Notes: generated from the letters alone by a model not told the origin. A stretch of DNA of 64,000 nt from Levilactobacillus namurensis (GCF_032197885.1 NZ_CP134159.1:2356001-2420000), one strand, 5' to 3'; shown: positions 7,862 through 16,965, counted from the first letter of the stretch. Numbers and translations are program-made.

Positions 7862-8377
7862 ATGCAAGTTGAATCTATCGGCTGGGAATTCGACGTTCTC
7901 CAAGCCAACACCTTCGACGACGCTTACCCGCGTCTCGAAGCCGTCTTCGTGGGCGTCGCACCCGCGATCGCCTATGATGCCCAGAACCACCCCAAGTTTA
8001 ACCGGACCATCGAACGCCACTTACGCGACCTGGAAAAGGACTTGCGGCAAACGCACCAGACCGACCTCAGCACCCTGGGGACTGACAATCTAGCCCAGAA
8101 CCTGGCCATCATCACCCGCTTCGTCACCGACTACCAACACCGGCTCGCTCAGGACATCCTGATCCCGAATCAGCTGGAACTGGAGAGTCTAACGCTGGGC
8201 GGTGAGTGGCTGTTGCTCTGGAACCAGGCGGCACCGCTGGTCCAGCAAACAGACCGCGAACGCGAACCCATGCCTTTCAGTGAACCGGCAACCCCCACTG
8301 AAACGCCAGCTTCCCAACCAACCCCACCGGACCACCCCGATGATGGCACCACGTCTAACGGTTACATGCCGGTCTAG
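7862..8377 (+). CDS. hypothetical protein with proline/threonine-rich tail
   Basis: 171 aa, not recognised. The ATG at 7862 follows AGAAGGAAG. Residues 1-135 look like a soluble, mostly helical domain (RHLRDLEKDLRQTHQ; NLAIITRFVTDYQHRLAQDIL). The last 35 or so residues are low complexity (EPATPTETPASQPTPP) ending in NGYMPV. No signal peptide or membrane segment. It has its own promoter and is followed by a pair of the dispersed structured repeats. Confidence 0.65.
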   Translation: MQVESIGWEFDVLQANTFDDAYPRLEAVFVGVAPAIAYDAQNHPKFNRTIERHLRDLEKDLRQTHQTDLSTLGTDNLAQNLAIITRFVTDYQHRLAQDILIPNQLELESLTLGGEWLLLWNQAAPLVQQTDREREPMPFSEPATPTETPASQPTPPDHPDDGTTSNGYMPV

Positions 8378-8393
8378 GTCTAGCATTGACAGC

Positions 8394-8545
8394 CGCCTTA
8401 CCGGTCGGCCAGACAGGGCTGGAACGCAGTGGGCACAACTTCGAGCCAAAAAGCGGTCTCGAAGATTGGCCTTTGACTAGGGCAGCTAAGAACGCTCCCC
8501 AAGTCAAATTTCACTGCTGAGCCCTGTCTGGTCGTCCTCACGGCT
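8394..8545 (+). repeat. structured dispersed repeat, copy R1 (A-type stem)
   Basis: Begins CGCCTTACCGG. The outer stem is CGGCCAGACAGGGCT with AGCCCTGTCTGGTCG. Arm P2 is CTTCGAG/CTCGAAG and arm P3 TTTGACT/AGTCAAA. The inner helix GCAGTG/CACTGC replaces GCCGTG/CACGGC of most copies by paired changes. Convergent partner of R2. Confidence 0.85.
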
Positions 8546-8590
8546 CCGCTAGTATTAAACCACTAGAACCACCGTTTAACGACCATGTAA

Positions 8591-8747
8591 GGGACCAACT
8601 GTCGATAGGGCCCAGCCGGTGAAATTGGCGTTAGGTCAGCGCATTTTCTGACCTTAGGCCAAGGCCGAGTTTCAAGACTCACGGGTTGGGTGAGGCTTGA
8701 AATCGTGCCCACTGGCGTCACGGCCCTGCCAATCGACGGTTGGTCCC
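8591..8747 (-). repeat. structured dispersed repeat, copy R2 (variant stem)
   Basis: Inverse orientation. Outer stem GGGACCAAC..GTCGAT with ATCGAC.GTTGGTCCC, P2 TTTCAAG/CTTGAAA, P3 built on CAG..CTG and TTAGG/CCTTA. It shares the GGGCCCTATCG..TTGGCAGGGCC core with R8 only. The canonical CGCCTTACCGG end is missing. Confidence 0.75.
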
Positions 8748-8772
8748 GAATGCCCCCACCCCCATCCAATAT

Positions 8773-8818
8773 ACAAATCAGCCCCGTCCAGTTCACCAAC
8801 AGGACGGGGCTGATTTGT
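8773..8818. terminator. terminator of the maltose phosphorylase gene
   Basis: A 17-bp perfect stem (8773-8789 with 8802-8818) lies downstream of the phosphorylase stop. The T run is short, so termination strength is inferred from the stem. Confidence 0.6.
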
Positions 8819-8850
8819 GTTATTGGGTGTAACTTAACATGAAACCGAAT

Positions 8851-11106
8851 TTAGTGAATCGTGACCGTCTTCCCGGCGACGTCGATGTCCAGTGGTTCGC
8901 CACTGATTAACTTGAAGTGGGAACCGGACTTGTCGACCGTGACTTTGATCAGGCGATCATGGAAGACTTGCCGGAAGGAATAGCTGGTCCAGGTCTTTGG
9001 CAAGAATGGCGCGTAATGGAGTTGCCCATCACGAACCCGCATGCCAGCGAACCCTTGAACCACGGCAATCCAACCACCAGTCATGGCCGTGATGTGCAGG
9101 CCATCCGTGGTGTCGTTGTTGTAGTTATCCAGGTCCAACCGGGCCGTCCGGGAGTAGAGCTCGACGGCCTTGTCTTCGTAATGCAGGTCGGAAGCCAAGA
9201 CGGAGTGGATGGCCGGGGACAGACTGGATTCGTGGACCGTTAACGGTTCGTAGAAGTCAAAGTTGGCCTTCTTCTGTTCCGGCGTGTAGTCGTCGATGAA
9301 GTCCCAGATACCTTGCAAGACATCCCCTTGCTTGATGTACGGTGACCGCAAGATCTTATCCCAAGACCAGTGCTGGTTGATGGGCCGCTGGTCGGCTGGA
9401 ATCGCACTGACCGGTTCGATGTCCTTGTCTAAGAAGCCATCGTGTTGGACAAAGATGTTCAAGTCCTTGTCGTATGGCAGGTACATCCGGTCAATGATAT
9501 CTTGCCAGTGAGCCTTTTCGTCGGCGGAAACGCCTAACTTCTTAGCCGTGGCGTCATCCACTTGATCCAGGATCTGCAGGGTATACTTCAACGTCCACTG
9601 AGCCAACATGTTGGTGTCCCAGTTGTTATCCACGTTGTTTTCGTACTCATCAGCCCCCGTGACCCCGTGGATCATGTACTGGTTGTTGCGCTTGCTGAAG
9701 TGGACCCGGTCCGCCCAGAACCGTGAGATTTCGGTCAAGACCTTGGCCCCTTCATGTAAGACGTAGCTGGTGTCACCCGTGTAACGGGTGTAGTTGTAGA
9801 TGGCAAAGGCAATGTCGCCGTTCCGGTGAATTTCTTCGAACGTGATTTCCCATTCGTTGTGGCATTCGATCCCGTCGAAGGTGACCATTGGGAACAAAGC
9901 CCCCTTGAGACCCTGTTCCTTGGCGTTGACGTAGGCACCATCCAATTGGTTGTACCGGTACATCAACAGGTTCCGGGTGACCTTAGGATCCGTGATACCC
10001 AGGTAAACGGGCACGGCGAAGGCTTCGGTATCCCAGTAAGTCGCACCCCCGTACTTTTCACCAGTGAAGCCTTTAGGCCCAATGTTTAACCGGGCATCTT
10101 CGCCGTAGTACGTGGAGAACAATTGGAACAGGTTGAACCGAATCCCTTGTTGGGACTCGTCATCGCCGGCGATTTGCACGTCGGACTTGGCCCACCGGTC
10201 CGCCCAGATCTTGGTGTGGGCCGCTAACAGGTCGGCATAGCTTTCCTGGGCCACTTGGTCGCTCAACTGGTGCATCGCGGCCGTTAATTTCTCTTGGGTG
10301 TCGTAGTCCCGGGAGGTCACCACGATGACCCGCTTTTCCAAAGTTGCTTCAGCTTGCGGGGCCAGTTGCCCTTGGTAAGCCGTTGCCACTTCCTTGTCAT
10401 TGGGTTGGTCGACCGCTACGTTGGTCAGGTCCGTGACCACCCGCATTTCCATCCCGGACGTGAACCGCGGGGTGCCGAACGGGTTGGGCGTGGTCTTAGC
10501 CACGATACTGCCACTCGTGGCTTGTTGATCCGTGTCCAAGACTTCCCAGAAGCGCTCGTCGTAGTTGGCCTCTTCGTTCTTGACGTCTGCGTCAATGGCC
10601 GGCAGGAGCTTCACGTCGACGGCTTGGTCGCTCAGGTTCTTGACCGTGACCTTTTGCACGGAGAGTTCCTTGGTGGCAACGCTTAAGAAACGTTGGAAGT
10701 TCAAGGCGACCTTCACGTCCCCGCGAACCACCGTGAACGAACGGTTCAAGACACTGGTGTGCATATCGAGATTCAGCGTGAAGTCTTGAATGGTGTCCTT
10801 GGCCAGGTCAACGGCCTCACCATTGATCAGAATGGGCAACTTGATAAAGTTGACGGCATTGACCACTTTCCCGAAGTACTTGGGGTAACCGTTCTTCCAC
10901 CAACCTACACGGGTCTTATCTGGATACCAGACGCCGCCCAGGTAGATGCCTTGCAAGGAATCGCCGGAGTACCCTTCTTCAAAGTCACCCCGCATCCCCA
11001 TGTAGCCGTTTCCCAGGCTGGTCATCGACTCCTGGAGGCGCTTATCTTCTGGCTTGAAGGTGTGGGTCGTGACGTTCCACGGTTGAACTTCAAAAATACG
11101 TTTCAT
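8851..11106 (-). CDS. mapA: GH65 glycoside phosphorylase, probably maltose phosphorylase
   Basis: 751 aa, full family length. It splits maltose with inorganic phosphate into beta-glucose 1-phosphate and glucose in the cytosol. An N-terminal beta-sandwich with LGNGYMGMRGDFEEGYSG leads to an alpha/alpha barrel containing YWDTEAFAVPVYL, FPMVTFDGIECHNEWE and GVTGADEYENNVDNN. The acid there is Glu487, the same number as in the L. brevis enzyme. The ATG at 11106 follows AAAGGGAG. It is downstream of the permease gene in one apparent operon, joined by an intercistronic hairpin. No beta-phosphoglucomutase gene lies in the window, although one commonly accompanies this gene. Other GH65 specificities (kojibiose, trehalose) are less likely but possible. 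Confidence 0.9.
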   Translation of the reverse strand: MKRIFEVQPWNVTTHTFKPEDKRLQESMTSLGNGYMGMRGDFEEGYSGDSLQGIYLGGVWYPDKTRVGWWKNGYPKYFGKVVNAVNFIKLPILINGEAVDLAKDTIQDFTLNLDMHTSVLNRSFTVVRGDVKVALNFQRFLSVATKELSVQKVTVKNLSDQAVDVKLLPAIDADVKNEEANYDERFWEVLDTDQQATSGSIVAKTTPNPFGTPRFTSGMEMRVVTDLTNVAVDQPNDKEVATAYQGQLAPQAEATLEKRVIVVTSRDYDTQEKLTAAMHQLSDQVAQESYADLLAAHTKIWADRWAKSDVQIAGDDESQQGIRFNLFQLFSTYYGEDARLNIGPKGFTGEKYGGATYWDTEAFAVPVYLGITDPKVTRNLLMYRYNQLDGAYVNAKEQGLKGALFPMVTFDGIECHNEWEITFEEIHRNGDIAFAIYNYTRYTGDTSYVLHEGAKVLTEISRFWADRVHFSKRNNQYMIHGVTGADEYENNVDNNWDTNMLAQWTLKYTLQILDQVDDATAKKLGVSADEKAHWQDIIDRMYLPYDKDLNIFVQHDGFLDKDIEPVSAIPADQRPINQHWSWDKILRSPYIKQGDVLQGIWDFIDDYTPEQKKANFDFYEPLTVHESSLSPAIHSVLASDLHYEDKAVELYSRTARLDLDNYNNDTTDGLHITAMTGGWIAVVQGFAGMRVRDGQLHYAPFLPKTWTSYSFRQVFHDRLIKVTVDKSGSHFKLISGEPLDIDVAGKTVTIH

Positions 11107-11175
11107 CGTCGAAAAACTCCCTTTCTACTATCTTTCTTCTCTAGAGATACATCCTGATTTTTGCGTTAGCCCAAG

Positions 11176-11232
11176 CAAGGGCCCGTTCAGCTACCTAGCT
11201 GACCACCAGCTGCGCAGCTGAACGGGTCCTTG
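11176..11232 (-). other. intercistronic stem-loop between permease and phosphorylase genes
   Basis: A long imperfect hairpin pairs CAAGG-CCCGTTCAGCT with AGCTGAACGGG-CCTTG, with an inner AGCTG-rich loop. No T run follows on the minus strand, so it is more likely an mRNA-stability or processing element than a terminator. Confidence 0.55.
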
Positions 11233-11272
11233 GCGGTGTCGCCACCGTCTTGGACGCGTTTAAGTTTACGAA

Positions 11273-12643
11273 TTAAGCTTTGTAAGTTTCCTTGATACTG
11301 AAGACGGAGAAGGCTCCGATGGCCATAATGACTCCGGCTAACAGGAACATCGCCGTTTGTGAGTTCCCCAACATTGGGAACAGGGCGAAACTAGCCAATG
11401 AGGCCACAATCTGTGGCAAGCAGATCGACCCGTTGAACAGACCCAAGTAAGTCCCCATGTGGGCCCCTGACAAGGCGTTGGTGACCATGGTCAATGGGTA
11501 AGTGTTCATCGCCGCCCATGCGATTCCGACTAAGACGAAGGAACCGATCAAGGCGTATTGGTTGTGAATGAAGAACACGGAGATGAAGCCCAAGGCCCCT
11601 AAGCCTAAACTACCAGCATAGCCCAACTTGTGAACACTGTTCGGTAATTTAGCCAAAACGTAGGACCAAACCACCGCAGCAATGGATTGTACGGCGGCTA
11701 AGACCCCGTACCAGTTCCCAGCGGCTTGGTAGCCGGCGGAAGCGGCGTTGGTGGTGTTCCAAACGTTGGACGCAATCGCCCCAGCGGAGTAAGTCCAGAG
11801 GTATTGGAACGCAATCCAGCAGAAGAATTGAACTAAGGTAACCGTCCAGAAAACCTTCGGCGCGGTCTTCAGTAAGGTCCACCAGTTCCCACCTTGGGAG
11901 TTGTCTTCCTTAGAGATACCGTGATACTTGGCGTAGGTTTCTGGATCGTATTCGTGGACCCGGAAGATGGTCAGCAAGCTGGTTACGATCAGCAAAGCCG
12001 CACCCACGTAGAAGGCTACCTTAACCGTATCCGGAACGACCCCTTTAGCGGCCACGTTCTTCAAGCCGAAGTAGGCGAACAGGAATGGTAAGATGGCGGC
12101 TAAAACCGCACCCACGTTAGACATGAAACTTTGAATCCCGTAAGCGTAACTCTTCTGGTCATCGTTAACCATGTCCCCGACCATCATCTTGAAGGGTTGC
12201 ATCGCCACGTTAGATGATAAGTCCAGGAAAGCCACGGTAATGGCCCCGAACAACAAGGCAGCTAGTGAAGCGTACCCGAAGCCCAGACTCCCGGAATTTG
12301 GTAACAGACACATCACGATGACGGCGACCAGGGCCCCTAAGGCCAAGTATGGTAACCGCCGACCACCTAGGCGTGGGGCCCAGGTCCGGTCAGAGTAGTA
12401 CCCGACGATTGGCTGAACGATCAATCCGGCCAGTGGTGGCAAAATGAAGAACCACCCTAAACTGTTGGGGTCGGCCCCGATGGTTTGGAAAATCCGACTC
12501 ATTTGAGAACTTTGCAACGTGAAGGCCGTTTGTACCCCCAGGTAACCAAAGTTGATCATCCAAATGGTGCTGGCTGATAATTTCGGCAACCCGGTCTTGG
12601 TGCTATCGACCGTGGTTGTATCTTTTGACACGACATCTGCCAT
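11273..12643 (-). CDS. SLC45/GPH-like MFS sugar permease, probably maltose uptake
   Basis: 456 aa with about 12 membrane segments. The N-terminal half carries NFGYLGVQTAF and, after TM2, GYYSDRTWAPRLGGRRLPY, the loop typical of SLC45-like sucrose/maltose transporters. The C-terminal FNGSICLPQIVASL is also typical. The ATG at 12643 follows AAGGAGGG; a longer frame begins upstream of that site. First gene of the permease-phosphorylase operon, with promoter, palindromic operator and cre immediately upstream. Maltose as substrate is inferred from the phosphorylase. Confidence 0.85.
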   Translation of the reverse strand: MADVVSKDTTTVDSTKTGLPKLSASTIWMINFGYLGVQTAFTLQSSQMSRIFQTIGADPNSLGWFFILPPLAGLIVQPIVGYYSDRTWAPRLGGRRLPYLALGALVAVIVMCLLPNSGSLGFGYASLAALLFGAITVAFLDLSSNVAMQPFKMMVGDMVNDDQKSYAYGIQSFMSNVGAVLAAILPFLFAYFGLKNVAAKGVVPDTVKVAFYVGAALLIVTSLLTIFRVHEYDPETYAKYHGISKEDNSQGGNWWTLLKTAPKVFWTVTLVQFFCWIAFQYLWTYSAGAIASNVWNTTNAASAGYQAAGNWYGVLAAVQSIAAVVWSYVLAKLPNSVHKLGYAGSLGLGALGFISVFFIHNQYALIGSFVLVGIAWAAMNTYPLTMVTNALSGAHMGTYLGLFNGSICLPQIVASLASFALFPMLGNSQTAMFLLAGVIMAIGAFSVFSIKETYKA

Positions 12644-12726
12644 GCGAAAACCCTCCTTAAACCAACTAATCATAAAATAATTGCTAAAGCGTTGCCCTAT
12701 CTACTGAGCAACCGATTACATTGGTT

Positions 12727-12764
12727 ATTATGGCACCGCTTTCATTTTAATGCAACCGTTTGCG
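12727..12764 (-). promoter_or_regulatory. maltose operon promoter with LacI-type operator and cre
   Basis: Minus strand: -35 TTGCAT (12755-12750), 17-bp spacer, -10 CATAAT (12732-12727). ATGAAAGCGGTGCCA (12745-12731) fits the cre consensus at every position and fills the spacer. The palindromic TGCAACCGTTTGCG (12751-12764) overlaps the -35 and is a likely site for the LacI regulator encoded at 13347-14315. Confidence 0.82.
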
Positions 12765-12779
12765 CAAACTTTTTTTGTA

Positions 12780-13155
12780 TTTGTCACGTATCCCACCTTA
12801 GTTGCTTCAGACAACGAACAAGTTCAACGCCTGTCTAGCAGCTTTTAGGGGGTCCCCAATAGGCGGCCAACTTTAACCCCCAGCACGGTAAAAAATTTTA
12901 CCGGCCTCCGCACCCGTGCAACAAAGGTCTGGACCAACTGCTACCTTTTTCTCAACAATCCGTTAAAAAACCTTCCCCGACCAAGTAGTCGTAAGAAGGT
13001 TTTCGTTTGAGAGCATAATATGATCAATTCAGTAGTTTACCTGCCACGTAGGCAACGCCCCACCACCCGTCACTAGGAAATGTCTAAAACCTAGTTGGGG
13101 GACCTCCTGGCTAAAAGCTTAAAGGACCGCTGGACCTGATGTTTACACGACAGTC
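12780..13155. other. gene-free stretch with an orphan terminator-like hairpin
   Basis: No ORF is supported. It contains a small palindrome CGGTAAAAAATTTTACCG near 12886 and a hairpin AAAACCTTC/GAAGGTTTT (12967-13003) that looks like a terminator but has no obvious gene behind it. Confidence 0.4.
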
Positions 13156-13310
13156 AGCCGTGAGGACGGCCAGACCAGGCTCAGCCGTGAAATTTTCCTT
13201 GGTGAGCGTCTTTCAGCTCGCCTAGGAAAAGGCCAAGCTTGGAGACCTGTACTTGGGGCTCAAAGTTGCGCCCACGGCGTTCCAGCCTGGTCTGGCCGTC
13301 CGGTAAGGCG
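13156..13310 (-). repeat. structured dispersed repeat, copy R3 (A-type stem, unpaired)
   Basis: Outer stem GACGGCCAGACCAGGCT with AGCCTGGTCTGGCCGTC is perfect. P3 is TTTTCCT/AGGAAAA. Ends CCGGTAAGGCGAATGAC. It lies 36 bases beyond the LacI regulator stop. No partner copy is visible nearby. Confidence 0.85.
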
Positions 13311-13346
13311 AATGACAATCACCATTGGTTGGCCTCATACCAGGCC

Positions 13347-14315
13347 CTAATTGATTGCGTAAGGAATCTGAATGCGTCCCGGCGTCGGTGTTTCGAGCGG
13401 ATCACGGTCACTGAAGAGTAAGGCGACCGTTGCCGACCCCATCTTCTCGGGGAACAGGTCGACCGAGTGCAGGTTGGCGTCGCTCATCCCCGCCGGTAGT
13501 GACTGGTTAAAGCTGACAATTGGGAAATGACTGATCGGATACTGTTCGCGCATCAACCGGTAGAACTCGATGGCGTTGAAGTCATCGGTCGCCATGATGC
13601 CGTCAATCTCCGGGTGCTGCTTAATGAACAGCCGGACCCGGTTCAACTCACCTAACTTGCAAGTCAACGGTTCCGCGTTAAAGTTGGCAGCGACCCGTTC
13701 GTACCCCTGCCGACGCTGTTGCTCGTAAGCCCAGTTATGGGCCGACTCGACGAAGACGGGGTGCTTGACCTGAAGCTGGTCCAACAGATAGGTCGCCCCA
13801 CCAATCCCGGCTTGTAAGTTGTCGTTATCGACGAAGTAATCTTCCGGATGGTCGGCGGCCGGTTGGCCAATCGTGACGAAGCGCAAGTGGTACTGCCGCA
13901 AGTACGCCGTAATCGCGTCATCGGGGTGCGCATAAAGCAGGATGAAGCGCTTGATCTTCCCCTGGGTCACCATAGACTTAACGTTATCCAACAATTCGTC
14001 CGTGGTCTTACTGATAGCCACCGACAAGACGTAGTGCCGTTGCATCAGCTGGGTGTTGATGCCCCGCAACAGGTCGATATAAAACGGATTTTCCGGGACC
14101 ACCCGTTCCGTGGTGGGAAAGACCACACCCACGGCATTGGCTTCACCAGCCGTTAAATTTTTAGCATTATAGTTTGGCAGATACCCCTCCGCCTCAGCGA
14201 GCGCTTGAATGCGTTCCCGCGTGGCCAGGCTAATCCGGGGATTATTATTGAGGGCCCGGGAGGCGGTGGAGACCGACACCCCCGCTTTAGCCGCAATATC
14301 GCGAATCGTTAACAT
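13347..14315 (-). CDS. LacI-family repressor, probable maltose regulator
   Basis: 322 aa. The N-terminal helix-turn-helix TIRDIAAKAGVSVSTASRALN and hinge PNYNAKNLTAGEANAVGVV are followed by a periplasmic-binding-like sensor (DGIMATDDFNAIEFY, FPIVSFNQS). TAAGGAGA precedes the ATG. It lies 704 bases upstream of the permease operon in the same direction, and the palindrome before that operon suits a LacI protein. Assignment to maltose rests on position only. Confidence 0.85.
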   Translation of the reverse strand: MLTIRDIAAKAGVSVSTASRALNNNPRISLATRERIQALAEAEGYLPNYNAKNLTAGEANAVGVVFPTTERVVPENPFYIDLLRGINTQLMQRHYVLSVAISKTTDELLDNVKSMVTQGKIKRFILLYAHPDDAITAYLRQYHLRFVTIGQPAADHPEDYFVDNDNLQAGIGGATYLLDQLQVKHPVFVESAHNWAYEQQRRQGYERVAANFNAEPLTCKLGELNRVRLFIKQHPEIDGIMATDDFNAIEFYRLMREQYPISHFPIVSFNQSLPAGMSDANLHSVDLFPEKMGSATVALLFSDRDPLETPTPGRIQIPYAIN

Positions 14316-14512
14316 GGCAATTTCTCCTTATTGACTCCTGACCAAATTCTACCATAAACCGCCTACCCCCACAAAGGACGCCTGGCTTGAAAGTTAGACC
14401 AATGACACCGCGTTTGCGATTTACCACCAGGGCCCATCCCCGACTAAGCATGCGGCCTGACTGGTTCAATGCCCCTTTGTTGTGATTGGCCTAAAAGATG
14501 AAGCTTATCATC

Positions 14513-14557
14513 AAAAAAGGGACTTCCCTGGGTGATGACGCCACCCCAGAAAGTCCC
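14513..14557 (-). terminator. terminator downstream of the histidine kinase gene
   Basis: GGGACTT/AAGTCCC (14519-14525, 14551-14557) with an inner CTGGG/CCCAG helix gives a run of six T on the minus strand. It lies about 110 bases past the kinase stop; the truncated repeat R4 sits in between. Confidence 0.7.
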
Positions 14558-14580
14558 CCTTTAATATTCGGAATTAGGAA

Positions 14581-14656
14581 AGGGGCCAGTTTCGAAACCG
14601 CGCCGTGGCTCGAAGTAGCGCCCACGTCCAGTCCGGTCTGGCCGCCCGACAGCACA
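14581..14656 (-). repeat. truncated structured repeat, copy R4
   Basis: Only the half running from the P2 arm (TTTCGAA..GCTCGAAG) to the outer 3' strand (CCAGTCCGGTCTGGCCGCCCG) is present; the P3 arm and the other outer strand are missing, so the element cannot fold. Confidence 0.7.
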
Positions 14657-14666
14657 ATGCCGTACC

Positions 14667-15998
14667 TTACCCCTTAACCGGCTTATGCCGCGTCGGTAGG
14701 CTGGTCGGCGGGGTCAGCGGCAGCGTCGTCACGAACTGACTTCCTTGCGGCTGATTATCCCGCACCCCAATGGCACCGTGATGCAGGTCAACGATCCAGT
14801 GGGCGATGGACAGGCCCAACCCGTTACCGCCGGTCTGCCGACTCCGCGACGAATCGATGCGGTAGAACCGGTCGAAGATGTGGCGCCGTTGGTCCGGCGC
14901 GATGCCGATGCCCTGGTCGGCCACCACCAATTGCCACTTCCGGCCGACGACTTTTGCAGAAATAGTGATAGTACTGCCTTGCGGCGAGTATTTCATCGCA
15001 TTATCAATCAGAATGTTCATCAACTGGTGAATCAGGTTCTGGTCCAAAGTAGCCTTAAAGGGCGTGACGGGCGTCAGCACCAACTGCTTCCCCTGACTGG
15101 CCGCAATCTCGGTGTAGGGTTCCACCGTGCGGGATAAGAAATCGGCGACTTCTGTCCGCTCAAAGTTGGTCTGTAAGGTATTGGAGTCTGAACGGGCTAA
15201 CGCTAACAGATCATGCGTCAGCTTCTGAAGTCGCTGGCTTTCGCTGTTGGCAATCGCTATATTTTCCGCCTGGTCAATGATTTTATCGTTAGGCTTAGTC
15301 AACAATAACTCCAGTTTATTCTGGATAATGGTCAACGGCGTCCGCAGCTCGTGGGCCGCGTTTCCCACGAACTCGGTCTGCCGCCCCCAGGACTTCAGGA
15401 TCGGCCGCATGGTCAGCCGGGACAGCCAGACGCTGATCAGAATGGAGAGGAGCCAGAAGATGCCCATGGTAATCAGCATGATGCGCCGGAAGTTGCGCAT
15501 GGCACTCTTCTGGGGATCGATGTTCTCCATAATCAAGAGGTATCGTCCCGCGAGCGACCGGTCATTATTACTCTGCGGCACCTTGGTCAACAGGGTGCGG
15601 AAGTTATACTTGCCCCCGACCACGATGCTTTTGAGCTGGCCGACCTCTGAACGGTGTAGTTGAATATCCTTCAAGCTATCGTACCGCGAGCCCAACTGGG
15701 CCTGGTTGATAATCTTACCTTTGCTGTTAAAGACCAAGGTGGTGGTCATAAAGGGGTGGGCACTACCCCCCTTATTGGGCTGTTGCTTCTGCTGCGTATC
15801 CCGCTGGGCCATCCGGTGGGGCGGCCCCGCCAACCGAGCCGACCGCTCAACGCGCAAAGTCTGGTCCGCACTGGTCAACATGGCGCGGCTAAACAGGACG
15901 AAGACGATGACGCCTAATAGGATAAAAATGAGGGCGAACCCCACGAAGCTACTTAAGAACAGCCGCCACCACTGCGACCGGTTCGCTTTATTGCTCAT
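14667..15998 (-). CDS. membrane sensor histidine kinase
   Basis: 443 aa. TM1 is at about 12-36, an extracellular domain of about 135 residues follows, and TM2 is at about 172-192. HAAHELRTPLTII contains His216. The N box is DNAMKYSPQG and the G boxes are DQGIGIAPDQRRHIFDRFYR and GGNGLGLSI. The layout resembles CiaH-type kinases. The ATG at 15998 overlaps the end of the response regulator frame by 11 bases, so translation was coupled. Its partner regulator is broken (15988-16530), so signalling through this pair is probably lost unless the kinase uses another regulator. Confidence 0.9.
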   Translation of the reverse strand: MSNKANRSQWWRLFLSSFVGFALIFILLGVIVFVLFSRAMLTSADQTLRVERSARLAGPPHRMAQRDTQQKQQPNKGGSAHPFMTTTLVFNSKGKIINQAQLGSRYDSLKDIQLHRSEVGQLKSIVVGGKYNFRTLLTKVPQSNNDRSLAGRYLLIMENIDPQKSAMRNFRRIMLITMGIFWLLSILISVWLSRLTMRPILKSWGRQTEFVGNAAHELRTPLTIIQNKLELLLTKPNDKIIDQAENIAIANSESQRLQKLTHDLLALARSDSNTLQTNFERTEVADFLSRTVEPYTEIAASQGKQLVLTPVTPFKATLDQNLIHQLMNILIDNAMKYSPQGSTITISAKVVGRKWQLVVADQGIGIAPDQRRHIFDRFYRIDSSRSRQTGGNGLGLSIAHWIVDLHHGAIGVRDNQPQGSQFVTTLPLTPPTSLPTRHKPVKG

Positions 15999-16530
15999 CA
16001 GGGGCCTCCACGATATAGCCCGCATTCCGGATGGTGCGGATTGACAGTGCGCTCCCCGCATTCTTCAATTCCTTCCGGAGATTACTCATATAGACTTCCA
16101 CCACGGACAGGCTGGTCTCGGAATCGAACCCCCAGAGCCGATTAAAGATCTGTTCCTTGGTAATGATGGTCCCGGGATTGCCCGCCAGATAGGCCAGCAA
16201 GTCGAATTCACGCCCTTTCAAGGTCAACGGGTGACCCGCGTAAGTGGCTAAATGCTTGCTGGTATTAATCACTAAATCGCCTAGTTGAATCACGTCACTA
16301 CTGTTCAGGTGTCCTGAGCGTTTCAGCAAAGCCTTCATCCGGGCCAACAACTCTTCCCGGTGGAAGGGCTTGGTCACGTAATCGTCGGCCCCGTCGTTGA
16401 AGCCACGCAGTTTATCCGCAATTGTATCCTTGGCGGTCAGAATCAAGACGGGGGTCGAGATGTTCTGATGCCGAATATGCATCAGGAGGTCCAACCCGCT
16501 CTCGCCCGGTAAGGCGAATACCCACCACAA
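15988..16530 (-). pseudogene. OmpR-family response regulator, N-terminally truncated
   Basis: The frame encodes 180 aa: the C-terminal half of a receiver (LPGESGLDLLMHIR, TAKDTIADKLRGFNDGADDYVTKPF) and a complete winged-helix DNA-binding domain (LTLKGREFDLLAYLAGNPG, VYMSNLRKEL, IRTIRNAGYIVE). About 50 receiver residues, including the phosphoacceptor aspartate that should stand four residues before the proline of LPGE, are absent. Upstream is non-homologous DNA with an in-frame stop, no ribosome site and only a TTG. The breakpoint coincides with the dispersed-repeat border ATTCGCCTTACCGG (16519-16506). Confidence 0.82.
16506..16519 (-). repeat. border remnant of the structured repeat at the regulator breakpoint
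   Basis: CCGGTAAGGCGAAT is identical to the outer border of copies R3, R11 and R12. Part of it (TTACCGG) also encodes the regulator's LPG, so it is a plausible microhomology junction. Confidence 0.6.
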
Positions 16531-16949
16531 TCATAGCGCTAAGCAAATTCTACCTAAAAGTATAGCTTACCTGACGAAGAATAACGCCACCTTAAACCGG
16601 ATTTATCTGAAAACGCTAATTTTCTTTAAAGATTGGTCCGCTACGGCCCATCTTACCCACGGTTAGCGGTATTCTCAAGGCATATGGTATCCTAGTATAG
16701 TAAAAAATAGTGGTGAGTAAGTGTAAAGCCACCAAACCTATTAGGGGCAATTCAAACCAAAGGTCACCATCAATCACGGTATTTCGAGTATGATTAAGCG
16801 GAGATATCGATTAAGGCGGTTCACCAATCTTAACGGGTCACGGAGTCTCGTTAGGCGTGGTCACCCCACTGGCTGGCCACCGCATCCAGCGGTTAAGCAA
16901 CCATCAGCGCCACTGCCCTAGGCGACACCTATTTTTCATTTTTTCGTAC
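16531..16949. other. gene-free stretch upstream of the YfhO gene
   Basis: No ORF is supported and the missing response regulator N-terminus is not present here. I see no strong hairpin or confident promoter. Confidence 0.4.
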
Positions 16950-16965
16950 GGAGGGATTGTTAACA

